A DNA stretch of 64,000 nt, taken from Mesorhizobium_K sp040049215. GTDB lineage: Bacteria; Pseudomonadota; Alphaproteobacteria; Rhizobiales; Rhizobiaceae. The stretch lies in assembly GCF_040049215.1 (NCBI RefSeq), contig NZ_JBDZDN010000005.1, forward strand, positions 186,001 to 250,000. The letters run 5' to 3'. Position numbers and translations under genes: made by a program. Positions 34,214-42,700 of this stretch are shown piece after piece. Each line of letters starts with the position of its first letter. Position 1 is the stretch's first letter. The notes beneath the pieces are model-generated. The model had not been told where the DNA came from. It saw only the letters and a program-made list of their open reading frames with translations, and did no database searches.

Positions 34214-34292
34214 TGATCATCAATGATCATTGATTGCATCGGTATGGTTGTCAACCCCGGTGAAAGTAGGTAACAGTCATCATCGATCATCA
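34214..34292. promoter_or_regulatory. Divergent control region with palindromic GntR operator candidates
   Basis: Between the third binding-protein gene and the GntR gene. A 16-bp perfect palindrome ATCAATGATCATTGAT occupies 34219-34234 and overlaps a second dyad TGATCAT-CA-ATGATCA (34214-34229). A third related site, CATCATCGATCATC, lies at 34278-34291. On the minus strand TTGACA (34249-34254) stands 17 bases from AATGAT (34226-34231), so the palindrome covers the -10 box of the importer operon, the arrangement of a repressor site. Assignment to the adjacent GntR protein is inference. Confidence 0.65.
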
Positions 34293-34309
34293 GTGGCTTA
34301 TCGTGTTCC

Positions 34310-35017
34310 GTGGAGAAAAGCTTGGCCGGTCGCGCATCGCTCCCCAAAATCTCCACGGAGAGTATTGCGGAGCAGGTCTATCTCAATGTGCGGACCGGAA
34401 TCATGGACGGCCGCTTCAAGGCTTCCGAGCGCATTGTCATCGACCACATCTCACGGGAGATGCAGGTTAGCCTCGGCCCGATTCGCGAAGCCCTAGCCCG
34501 GCTCGCGAGCGAGCGTCTCGTACAGCTCGAGAATAACAAGGGTTACCGCGTCGCCCCGCAGCTGACACCGGAGGATCTGAGGATGTGGCGCGAGGCGCGC
34601 CTCATTCTGGAATGCGATGTCTGTGAGATCGCCGCCGGGCTGGCGGCCAAGCGCGATATTGCCCGCCTCAGAAGCATCAACAACCAGATCATAAAGCGGG
34701 AATTCGGGCCCGGCGCCGCCAACGTATTGGCGTATATGTCGATAAACGACGCCTTCCATAGGCAGCTAGTGGTGATCACGCGGAATACGGTTCTGCTGCG
34801 CATGTACGACGCGATGCACTATGGGCCGCAGGTCACCCGAGATCAGGCCGATGAAGGCGTGACAGACGCGCAGCAGATATTCGTCGAACACCAGGCGATC
34901 ATAGACGCCATCGAGGGGCGCGACGCCAAGGCCGCTGCTGAGGCGATGCGGGTTCACATCATTGACGGGATGACGCGAGCCGAATTGCGCGCCGTCAGTC
35001 ACGCCCAGAGGACTTAG
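34310..35017 (+). CDS. GntR-family regulator, FCD subfamily
   Basis: A 235-residue regulator. The winged helix covers about 15-80 (VYLNVRTGIMDGRFKASERI, then MQVSLGPIREALARLASERL), followed by an FCD helical domain with the metal-ligand-like SINDAFHRQLVVIT and FVEHQAIIDAIEGRD. The start is a GTG at 34310. It is divergent from the importer operon and ten bases upstream of a Gfo/Idh dehydrogenase gene, so it should be the local regulator. It is only distantly similar to the GntR protein at 18972; the two operator candidates also differ. Confidence 0.93.
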   Translation: MEKSLAGRASLPKISTESIAEQVYLNVRTGIMDGRFKASERIVIDHISREMQVSLGPIREALARLASERLVQLENNKGYRVAPQLTPEDLRMWREARLILECDVCEIAAGLAAKRDIARLRSINNQIIKREFGPGAANVLAYMSINDAFHRQLVVITRNTVLLRMYDAMHYGPQVTRDQADEGVTDAQQIFVEHQAIIDAIEGRDAKAAAEAMRVHIIDGMTRAELRAVSHAQRT

Positions 35018-35026
35018 GAGCGGCGC

Positions 35027-36091
35027 ATGAATCGAGCGCGAATTGCGGTTATCGGAGCGGGGTGGTGGGCGGCTCAATCGCATTTGCCGCATCTGCGCAT
35101 GCGGCAAGAGGCTGTGGAGATCGTGGGGGTCTCGCGTCTGGGTCGCGATGAACTGCAGCGGGTGCAGGAAAGGTTCGCGATTCCGCTGGCGGCCGAAGAT
35201 TTCATGGAAGTGCTCCAACGGACGAAGCCAGACGGAGTCATCATTTCGTCACCCCATGTGGACCACTTCGATCACGCCGCCGCGGCGCTGAACCTGGGCG
35301 CCCATGTCATGATCGAGAAGCCGATGACCACCACCGCCCGCGATGCGCGCAAGCTCGTCGAACTGGCGCGGTCCGCAGGCAGGAAAATTATCATCCCGCA
35401 TGGTTGGAACTTCACCCACTACACGCGCAAAGCCGCCTCGCTCTACGCGGCTGGTGCGATTGGCGAGTTACGTCACGCCACATTGCAGATGGGCTCGGCA
35501 CTGACCGATCTCTTCGGCGGCGATCAGCTGTCCGAGACGGCCGGTCACTTCTTCAGGCCAAGCAGCTCGACCTGGGCGGATCCCAAGCGCGCCGGAGGCT
35601 ATGGGTGGGGTCAGCTGGTTCACGCCCTTGGCCTGTTCTTTCGCATTGTGCCGCTTGATCCGACGGAGATCTATGGCCGCCTTGGGCGGTCAGCTGTCAA
35701 CGTAGACTACTACGACTCCACCATCGTTACGCTTGGTAACGGAGCCACCTGTGTGATCTCCGGCTGTGCGACACTCCCAAAACACCTAGGCTATCACATT
35801 GATTTGCGCTTGTTCGGTGATAAAGGAACCATGCTGTTGGACCTTGAGCGTGAACGGCTGGAGGTGCACCAACATAGCGGAGAGCGGATCGTTCATCCCA
35901 TTGGACCGGGCGAGGGAACTGCAACTTACTCGATCACACCTGCCATCGACCAGTTTATTGACGTGTGCCAAGGACGTGATGTTGAGGTTGATGCTGATGG
36001 ACTCGTTGGACTTCGGAGCGTAAAGGTATTAGAAGGGATGTACCGATCCGCAGAGGTCGGCGTACCTGTCGCAATTTCGCGCGATTTTTGA
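35027..36091 (+). CDS. Gfo/Idh/MocA family oxidoreductase
   Basis: A 354-residue NAD(P)-linked sugar dehydrogenase-like protein. The Rossmann motif is IAVIGAGWWAAQSH; the family motif EKPMTT is intact (about 99-104). C-terminal domain features are AGGYGWGQLVHALGLFFRI with the catalytic-type His, and FGDKGTMLLDLERERLEVH. GAG of the GntR stop region forms a ribosome site 9 bases before the ATG. Base composition becomes less GC-rich in its last 400 bases. Its end lies 85 bases from the 64-bp repeat. Probable action on the sugar taken up by the module's importers (inference). Confidence 0.9.
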   Translation: MNRARIAVIGAGWWAAQSHLPHLRMRQEAVEIVGVSRLGRDELQRVQERFAIPLAAEDFMEVLQRTKPDGVIISSPHVDHFDHAAAALNLGAHVMIEKPMTTTARDARKLVELARSAGRKIIIPHGWNFTHYTRKAASLYAAGAIGELRHATLQMGSALTDLFGGDQLSETAGHFFRPSSSTWADPKRAGGYGWGQLVHALGLFFRIVPLDPTEIYGRLGRSAVNVDYYDSTIVTLGNGATCVISGCATLPKHLGYHIDLRLFGDKGTMLLDLERERLEVHQHSGERIVHPIGPGEGTATYSITPAIDQFIDVCQGRDVEVDADGLVGLRSVKVLEGMYRSAEVGVPVAISRDF

Positions 36092-36175
36092 GACAGAGTT
36101 CACAAGAAGTATTCGTCCGCACACGGTTCCGTCCGGAATGTGGTTGGAATTCGCCGCGGGAACATGAAGTGTAAT

Positions 36176-36239
36176 GGTGATGTCGGGTTAAATTCGCCGA
36201 GAGCATTATGGACAGATGAGCTTGGATCATTCGGCCACA
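36176..36239 (-). repeat. 64-bp repeat, copy 2 (inverted partner at 22309-22372)
   Basis: Reverse complement of copy 1 with one mismatch at 36185. This copy abuts the terminal repeat of the IS21 element at 36240 directly. Nothing beyond either edge is shared with copy 1. Confidence 0.8.
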
Positions 36240-36299
36240 TGTTGATTTCCGCTGAGAGCTGACCCGGGATGTTCGCCGAGAAGTGACCCGCCTTCATGT

Positions 36300-36461
36300 A
36301 TGGTTTGGGTCTCAGGTTTTGGTCAAGGGCGCGGCTTTCTCCTTCCTTTTGGCTGGGGCCTGGGCGGAACTGTTTTTGAAGCGGAAGCTGTCGTTTCCGG
36401 TCTCCAGGATGTGGCAGTGATGGGTCAGCCGATCGAGCAGCGCGGTTGTCATCTTGGCGTC
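36300..36461 (-). pseudogene. istB: istB, C-terminal part (IS21 helper ATPase)
   Basis: Minus-strand reading GDAKMTTALLDRLTHHCHI, then LETGNDSFRFKNSS and a stop, is the conserved end of IstB. The front part of the same gene is at 39084-39729 and ends at EWATVFG, exactly where this piece resumes with GDAKMT. The intervening 2.6 kb is the recombinase cassette. Together the two pieces would give a normal IstB of about 270 residues. Confidence 0.85.
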
Positions 36462-36471
36462 ACCGACGACT

Positions 36472-38577
36472 TCATGATGCCTTCCTCCTCGATCGTCTAT
36501 TGCGTTGTGCGCGGATACGCAGAGTTTCGATCAGTTCGTCCGTGAGCTCGATTTGCCACGGTTGTCCCTTCGCCAGCTGCCGGCCTTCAACCAGGCCACG
36601 GGCCCGGTATTTGAAGATGGTCTGTGGCGTGACGCCGAGAGCGGCGGCAGCCCCTTGGACGGAATAGGTTCCGTCCGGCCATCGATCAGGGTTGGCACTC
36701 ATGCCGTTGATTTTGACCGTGGGAACGCCCCAACGTCTCCGCAACAGCCAGACATTGTCACCCTTGAAGGCGCAGTTCCGCGCCGCGATGAAGCCTTCCG
36801 CGTTCAGCCTCGACGCAATTTCCTTGTCCATCTTGCCGGCGGCGTTCAGCTCCGTCACCCGCGCGCGCAGCCTGTCGATATCGATGTAGTGGCTATAGGT
36901 GTGAACGCATCTCTGGAGAGAGTGCTCGCTTGTCGCTCCCGTTTGCCACAGGATCTTGAGCCAGACCTACCCCTGCAGGCGCTTTTGGTCGAGGACGACC
37001 TCGCAGATAATGAGGCGCAGGATGCTCTTGCGCTCGGCCGCCGTCGTCGACGAGGAATGCCAGATGCCGGGCAGATCTTCGCCCAGCTCCAGCAAACCGT
37101 CGCGGTCCGCCTCGCTCAGGACCAGGGGCTCGTCAGACCGCCACCTTTCGTAATCCTGTTCGACCGCCTCGGCAGCACGCAGCTTCTCTTCCCAGCCGCG
37201 CTCCAGCGAACGCGCCACCAAACGGTTTTCGGGTTCGACCGCGTCATACTGGCGTCGCGCCCTTCCCGCCTCGTAGCGCGCCCGTTCGCGTCGCAAGGCC
37301 CACTGCCGCTCGAGTTGATGCGTTTCCTCCTCGATGTGGCCGAGTGCGGCGACGGCGATCGCGATCCTGTCCGGCGTCAGGGCTTCGAGCAGGATGTTTT
37401 CGACCTTTGCGTCGACCGGCAGCGCGCGCACTTCCTGGCATAGCGGCCCACCGTCGTGGCTGCGGTCGGCGCGGCATGTGTAGACGGGATAGTTCCCCGC
37501 GGGACCGCTGTAGCGCAGACTCATCCGGCGACCGCACCGCCCGCAGACTGCGATGCCCTGCAGCAGCGCGGCACCTTTGCGCGGCGCACCCGAATGGCCG
37601 GCTTCGTAGCGGTTGATATTGTTCGCCAATCGCCTCTGGTTCTCCATGAACTCCTCCCAGTTAATGTAACCAGGATGGGCGGCTTCAAGACAGACCTCCC
37701 AGTCCGCGATCGGGACCTTGGTCGTCCGCGGGTGATAAACGCCATGGCGAAGCCGCCCGCCTGTCAGTCGCCGCCGGCCATAGACATAGGCCCCAGCATA
37801 GCCGGGATTGTGGAGAATGCTGAGCACCCGCGGATTGCTTGCCTCACGCCAGACCACTTCGTGTGGTGCCGGACCGAGAAGGGGGCGCATCGGCAGCGGC
37901 AAATTCTCGTTTCGCAGATAGCGCATCACCGCCCGCGCGCTCCCAAGCTCGCGGAATTTGCTGAAGATCAAGCCGAGCCTCGCCTGCACCTCCTCATCGG
38001 GATTGAGGATGATCTGGCCTGAACGGTCATGAGCCAATCCAGCGGGGAGGCAAAGGCGCAGCTCGCCGCGCGCCGCTTTCTGGCGCTCACCCTGATGAAG
38101 GCGCTGCTTGATCTGATGCAGCTCCGCTTCGCTCATGATGCCGGACAATCCGAGCAACAGGCGGTCGTGGTAAGCGCAGGGATCGTAAAGCCGTTCGCCA
38201 TCGGCGATGATGACGCCGAACAGCGAGCACAAATCGAGGAGTTGATGCCAGTCGCGGTTGTTGCGGGCGAGCCGGGATGCGTCAAGGCTGATGACCAGTC
38301 CGGCGTTTCCCAGTCCGATCTCGGCGATCAGCTTCTTGAAGCCCGCTCGCTCGACGGCGCCGGCCCCGGATTTGCCGAGATCTTCATCGATGACGTGCAC
38401 GCGCTCATGTGGCCAACCGAGAGCGACGGCGCGATCGACAAGACGATACTGCAACTCCGTGCTTTCCTGATGATGACGTACCTGGTTCACGGAAGATTGG
38501 CGGACATAGATGTAGACGAGCTTGCCGCGATGCTCGGCCGTGACGCGCTCGTCTGGACTATTCGACGCTCTCAACAT
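36472..38577 (-). pseudogene. Large serine recombinase with in-frame TAG stop
   Basis: The resolvase-type N-terminal domain begins LVYIYVRQSSVNQVRHHQES (catalytic Ser near 28), followed by SLDASRLARNNRDW. A recombinase domain, a zinc ribbon (CGRCGRRM ... YTCRADRSHDGGPLC) and a coiled region follow. The frame stops at a TAG (36967-36969) after DQKRLQG, yet the same frame continues without other damage as VWLKILWQTGATSEH and on to MDKEIASRLNAEGFIAARN and a final helix-turn-helix (YSVQGAAAALGVTPQTIF). So 536 residues precede and 165 follow one nonsense codon. The N-terminal product keeps the catalytic parts but loses the C-terminal DNA-binding end. Confidence 0.85.
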
Positions 38578-38764
38578 GCCGATCCGCCTTCGTCGGGGCG
38601 CGGGTCGGCCGCATCCGCAAGAGCAGTTGCGCGAGGCTCTGCACGATCTGTTTCCGCGTTTCCGCCGACAGATCGAGCCACGGACGCGGGAGTGTCGTGC
38701 TCGGGTTCAGAAGCTTTGTGAGGGACTGGGACGCCACGCGGTACGGATTCGATTGCACGTTCAT
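38558..38764 (-). CDS. Small conserved protein of the recombinase cassette
   Basis: A 68-residue protein (SQSLTKLLNPSTTLPRPWLD, then SAETRKQIVQSLAQLLLRM) preceded by an unusually perfect ribosome site, AGGAGGTGAT, eight to nine bases before the ATG. It overlaps the start of the recombinase gene by 20 bases. Comparable small proteins with a PW...L..ETR..I...LA.LL.RM pattern accompany this recombinase type, from memory. Function unknown; perhaps a DNA-binding helper for recombination. Confidence 0.6.
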   Translation of the reverse strand: MNVQSNPYRVASQSLTKLLNPSTTLPRPWLDLSAETRKQIVQSLAQLLLRMRPTRAPTKADRHVESVE

Positions 38765-39047
38765 CGCGAATCACCTCCTTGGAACGGGAGGCAACCGTGC
38801 TGTTCAAATGGCGCATCAATGTGAGCAGCGTTCGAACGCTGACGCGAGACGCAGACTTTGATGCGTTCCGCTCTTCCGGGGACGGGACCGCAAGGTCGGT
38901 CGCCGAGCGGCGAATTGAACGGCGGCGCCCGTCAGGTAAACGAACGACGACGAAGGCCGGACCGCGCCCCGACCGGCTAGATACGAGTTCGAGACGCTGA
39001 CCCGCAAGCCCGTGGCGCGGATCGACGACCGTTAAATGAGACACCAC
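38571..39047 (-). CDS. DUF5372-like protein of the recombinase cassette
   Basis: The conserved part reads SHLTVVDPRHGLAGQRLELV, GPAFVVVRLPDGRRRSI, RSATDLAVP and later RVSVRTLLTLMRHL, the pattern of short proteins found next to such recombinases. The first GTG (39047) is taken as start; further upstream the frame belongs to istB. The C-terminal 60 residues overlap the small gene at 38558-38764 in another frame and look like its shadow, so the true protein may be about 95-100 residues with a frameshift near 38780. Function unknown. Confidence 0.5.
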   Translation of the reverse strand: MVSHLTVVDPRHGLAGQRLELVSSRSGRGPAFVVVRLPDGRRRSIRRSATDLAVPSPEERNASKSASRVSVRTLLTLMRHLNSTVASRSKEVIRDERAIESVPRGVPVPHKASEPEHDTPASVARSVGGNAETDRAEPRATALADAADPRPDEGGSAC

Positions 39048-39083
39048 CCCGTCGAGAATGGCGGCAGCCTGTGATGCTTGGTT

Positions 39084-39729
39084 CGCCAAAGACGGTAGCC
39101 CATTCGCTGAAGCTGAGGTTGGTGGTGATGACGACGCTGGTGCGCTCGTAGAGGGTGCTCAGCAGATGGAACAGCAGCGCTCCGCCTGATGCGCTGAAGG
39201 GCAGGTATCCGAGTTCGTCGAGGATGACGAGATCGGAATGAGCGAGGCGATTGGCGATCTGACCTGCTCTGCCTTGGGCCTTCTCCTGTTCGAGCACGTT
39301 AACGAGTTCGACGGTGGAGAAGAAGCGGACGCGCTTGCGATGATGCTCGACCGCCTGCACGCCGAGAGCTGTGGCGATATGGGTCTTTCCGGTGCCTGGG
39401 CCTCCGACAAGCACTACGTTGTTGGCATCCTCCATGAACTCGCAGCGATGGAGCTGGCGCACGAGGGCTTCATTGATCTCACTGCTGGCGAAGTCGAAGC
39501 CGGCCAGGTCGCGATAGACGGGGAAGCGGGCTGCCTTGAGCTGATAGGCGGTGGATCTGACCTCCCGTTCTGCCATCTCGGCCTTCAGCAGTTGCGACAG
39601 GATCGGGATGGCGGCCTCGAAGGCGGGAGCGGCCTGTTCGGTGAGCTCGGCGACGGCCTGCGCCATGCCGTGCATCTTCAGGCTTCTGAGCATGATGACG
39701 ATGGCGCCGCTGGCGGGATCATGACGCAT
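39084..39729 (-). pseudogene. istB: istB, N-terminal part (IS21 helper ATPase)
   Basis: AAA+ ATPase that assists the IstA transposase. Walker A is VLVGGPGTGKTHIATALG and Walker B LVILDELGYLPF; TTNLSFSEWATVFG ends the part present here. The ATG at 39729 has GGAGG six bases upstream and lies inside the end of istA. After position 39084 the frame runs into the inserted recombinase cassette. The missing end is at 36300-36461. Confidence 0.88.
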
Positions 39730-41246
39730 GGCGCACCTCCCTGGCCTGGCGCAGCGCATCGTAGCGCTCGACATTGGCCTGCGGCTCCTTGGCCAGGCTC
39801 AGCGCCTGCGGTGCATCCACGACAGGTGTCGAGAGCGGCCTGCCATCGACCAGCCTGTGCAGCAGATTGAGGATATGGACCTTGGTGGGGACGCCGGCCT
39901 CGAGTGCCATCTCCACTGCCGCCAGCACGGCCTGCTCGTCATGCTGCAGGACAAGGGCCAGGATCTCGACCATCTCCCGGTCGCCACCGGGCTTCCTGAG
40001 CAGGTGCTGCTGCAGCCGTTTGAAGGCTTCGGGCAGTTCTGTGAAGGGCGCGCCGTTGCGCAAGGCTCCCGGCTTGCGCTGGATGACCGCCAGATAATGC
40101 CGCCAATCGTAGACGGTCTGGCCAAGACGGTCGTGCGACCGCTCGATGATACGGCGGTGCTCGCAAATGAGCTGCCCTTCGGCGGCAACAACAATCCGTT
40201 CCGGATAGACCCGGAGGCTGACAGGCCGGTTGGCGAAGGATGCCGGCACGCTGTAGCGGTTGCGCTCCAGATGAACCAGGCAGGTCGGAGAGACCCGCTT
40301 GGTGTATTCGACGAAGCCTTCGAAGAGGCGAGGCATCGGCATCAGGAACTGAGCCTCCTCGGCCCGGATGTCCTCGACCGTTCCGGGTCTGAGGCCATGG
40401 GAATCTGTTGCCACAGTTCCCGACACCGCTGCTCCAGCCAGTCGTTCAGCGCCTCCAGCGATGGAAAGCGCGGCATCGGTTGCCATAGCCGGTGGCGGGC
40501 GTCCTGGACGTGCTTCTCGACCTGTCCCTTCTCCCAGCCCGAGGCCGGATTGCAGAACTCGGCCTCGAACAGATAGTGGCTGGCCATGGCCGAGAAGCGG
40601 GCATTGACCTGTCGTTACTTGCCGCGGCCGATCCTGTCGACCGCCGTGCGCATGTTGTCATAGATCCCGCGCCGGGGAACGCCGCCCAGAACCCGGAAGG
40701 CGTGGTTGTGTGCATCGAACAGCATCTCGTGCGTTTGCAGCGGATACGCCCGCACCATGAAGGCACGGCTGTAGCTGAGCTTGAAGTGCGCAACCTGCAG
40801 CTTGGTGCGCTCGCCGCCGGAACCGCCCAGTCCTCCGACCAGTCGAACTGGAACGCCTCGCCGGGGTCGAACGCCAGCGGCACGAAGGTGCCGCGCCCGC
40901 TCGTTTGCATCTCGCGTTGACGATCCGCTTTCCAGGCACGCGCAAAGGCGGCAACCCGGCCGTAGGAGCCCTCATAGCCGAGGCTCATCAGGTCGGCATG
41001 CAACTGCTTGATCGTGCGCTTCTGCTTGCGCGGCCTGTTCGCTTCCGTCCTCAGCCAGGCAGATAGCCGCTCGGCATAGGCATCGAGCTTGCTCGGCCGC
41101 TCCGGCACCCGAAAGCGGGGCTCTATCTCACCCGATCGCAGGTATTTGCGGATCGTGTTCCGCGACAGTCCCGTGCGCCGCGCAATCTCCCGGATCGAAA
41201 GTCCATCCCGCAAATGCCAGCGCCGGATAACGCTCAGTAACGCCAT
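39719..41246 (-). pseudogene. istA: istA transposase (IS21 family), multiply broken
   Basis: The N-terminus is clean: ALLSVIRRWHLRDGLSIREI, RRTGLSRNTIRKYLRSGEIE and FDPGEAFQFDWSEDWAV, containing the first DDE Asp. A one-base loss near 40835 shifts to the frame GERTKLQVAHFKLSYSRAF. A TAA near 40616 interrupts GRGK-RQVNARFSAMASHY. Another shift near 40378 leads to the frame with EEAQFLMPMPRLFEGF and RNRYSVPASFANRPVSLRVY, which reaches the normal end. Three independent lesions show that the gene is dead and has been for some time. Confidence 0.88.
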
Positions 41247-41359
41247 GTCTATCACTCCAATGTCCCCTGCGATCATCAAGCAGGGGTGGGTTCAAACATG
41301 GGTCACTTCTCGATGGAAAAATCCCTCAATCCCGGGTCAGTTCTCGGCGGAAATCAACA

Positions 41360-41586
41360 ACCTGTTCGCGAACCGCTGGCTATGGGCTGCCGTCGGCCTG
41401 TCGCTCGCCCTCCATACGGCCGTGATCTACCTACCTTTCCTGCAGGAGGCCTTTTCAACCGTGGAGATGGATCCGGAAGACTGGGTTCTTTGCGCGGCTA
41501 CCGCGAGTACGGTGCTATGGTTGCGAGAGCTGAGCAAACTCGTCGACCGGCTTCTGTGGCGCCGTCAGACACTGGAGAAGACATGA
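41360..41586 (+). pseudogene. Cation-transporting P-type ATPase, C-terminal fragment
   Basis: Directly from the IS21 end the plus strand reads NLFANRWLWAAVGLSLALHT, then AVIYLPFLQEAF, EDWVLC and WLRELSKLVDRLLW, the last two membrane helices of a PacL/CtpF-like (calcium-type) P-ATPase. Only about 75 of some 900 residues remain. Its stop overlaps the next start (ATGA), so it once formed an operon with the flavin-binding gene that follows. Confidence 0.75.
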
Positions 41587-41706
41587 TGATCTCGAGGGAG
41601 ATGACGCCTGCGGAATGTATCGATGTCCTCGGCGCATCGCGGCTTGCCCGGCTGGCCTGCGCGCGGGACGCGCCAGCCCCCTATCTGGTTCCCATCCACT
41701 ATGCCT
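41583..41706 (+). pseudogene. Pyridoxamine 5'-phosphate oxidase-like protein, truncated
   Basis: The first 41 residues (MTPAECIDVLGASRLARLAC, then PAPYLVPIHYAYA) match the N-terminus of the PNPOx-like flavin/nucleotide-binding family, which normally has about 140-160 residues. After HYAYA the sequence is replaced by the integrase-associated module, whose zinc-ribbon gene ends at 41705. The P-ATPase/PNPOx pair is therefore cut from both sides by different mobile elements. Confidence 0.65.
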
Positions 41707-42451
41707 ACGCGGCGAGGGCCTCCCGGCTGTTGAAGCGACCAATCTGCCTCCAGACGTTACCCTCGCCAATACGCCGCTGCAGCACCCACCGGTCGCCATC
41801 GCTACTGACGACAACAGCCCACTCGCGATTCAGGCGTACGACCATCTGCTCTTCGGTGCTGAAGTCTTCGAGAGGCTCCACCGACTCTTCGGTGCCCTGG
41901 TCGCGGTAACGCGTACGGCCGAGCAGTGACAGCATCGCGTGCAGTTCAATCCAGGCGTCTTCGGTGCAGTCCTCGTCATGGAGGTTCTTGACGACCACCG
42001 GGGCGAGGCGACCGGTCAGCCACGCTTCCACGATCGCCTTCGCGGTGGAAAGGTCCGCGCGGTAACCCATCGCCTCGATGTCGTTCGGTGAGACGGAGTC
42101 GCTGCCCATCACAGCTTCCCATCGCACCCGGTAATCGCTCGACCAGTGCGGTCCCCGGTCCACAACGTTGGCGAGCTCCTTCTTGCCATTGACCAGCTTG
42201 TGCGTGACCGAGTTGACCTCGACCCACTTGGCCTTCCAGGCTGCGAGCGGTGTGCCCTGAGGGAAGCCATGCTTCTCCTGCAGCCGGTCGACGGTCGCTA
42301 CCGGGTCGGTGATGCGCCGAGTCCCGCCGACCTGGTTGCGGTGAGCCTCGGACCTGCAGACAGGCGAGCAATACAGGGCGCGCCTAGTCCGGGCATAGAA
42401 AGGCTCGGCCTGCCGTGGGCAGGTGGGGTTGGCGCAGACAACGGATGGCAT
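41705..42451 (-). CDS. Zinc-ribbon protein of unknown function, integrase-linked
   Basis: A 248-residue protein not recognised as a known family. An N-terminal zinc-binding knuckle has cysteines 6, 11, 28 and 32 (CANPTCPRQAEPFYARTRRA, then YCSPVC), likely contacting DNA. The rest is soluble and acidic in places (DLSTAKAIVEAWLTGRLAPV, STEEQMVVRLNREWAVVVS). The ATG at 42451 has AAGGAG eight bases upstream. It lies 250 bases after the integrase gene on the same strand. By position it could be an excisionase-like or defence gene of the small integrated element; that is speculation. Confidence 0.65.
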   Translation of the reverse strand: MPSVVCANPTCPRQAEPFYARTRRALYCSPVCRSEAHRNQVGGTRRITDPVATVDRLQEKHGFPQGTPLAAWKAKWVEVNSVTHKLVNGKKELANVVDRGPHWSSDYRVRWEAVMGSDSVSPNDIEAMGYRADLSTAKAIVEAWLTGRLAPVVVKNLHDEDCTEDAWIELHAMLSLLGRTRYRDQGTEESVEPLEDFSTEEQMVVRLNREWAVVVSSDGDRWVLQRRIGEGNVWRQIGRFNSREALAA

Positions 42452-42700
42452 GAGGTGACTCCTTCGGAACCAATGCTCCCTTGGTTCGCGCTGGGTAGTC
42501 AACTCGACAACACGGTGATGGACTCATCGGCCGGTGCGGTCCGCACCAACGCCACAGCCGTATCGGAATCGCACCGCAGCGTGGACGGGGCGCTGACAGC
42601 GATGTGCGGGCAACGTCGGGGCCGTGTTGGGCTCTGTCGCCCTCGTCAGCCCCGACGGTCGAGCACCGGCCGGACCGCATGCGCCACAGAGCCCATCGGT

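Larger units (their letters stand above)
36462..39083 (-). mobile_element. Serine-recombinase cassette inserted in istB
   Basis: About 2.62 kb placed precisely inside istB. It encodes, on the minus strand, a DUF5372-like protein, a small protein and a large serine recombinase. The junctions read GGTGA at the left (minus strand) and GGCGA at the right, so the crossover may have used a GA dinucleotide. No terminal inverted repeats are evident, as expected for serine-recombinase integration. The boundaries are accurate to a few bases because they are set by the restored istB frame. Confidence 0.75.
36240..41359 (-). mobile_element. IS21-family element carrying a recombinase cassette
   Basis: Terminal inverted repeats are visible: TGTTGATTTCCGC at 36240 and its complement GCGGAAATCAACA ending at 41359. 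Each is followed inward by CTGACCCGGG-type and GTGACCC-type subrepeats, as in the IS21 family. istA and istB lie on the minus strand. The element is 5.1 kb rather than about 2.5 kb because a 2.6-kb serine-recombinase cassette sits within istB. Bases outside the two ends do not match, so no target duplication survives; a P-type ATPase gene is cut at the right end. With istA broken in three places and istB split, it is inactive. Confidence 0.85.

Noticed and set aside
34310..35017. The two GntR regulators as recent duplicates
   Set aside because: Outside the winged-helix pattern the sequences share little, and the putative operators differ.
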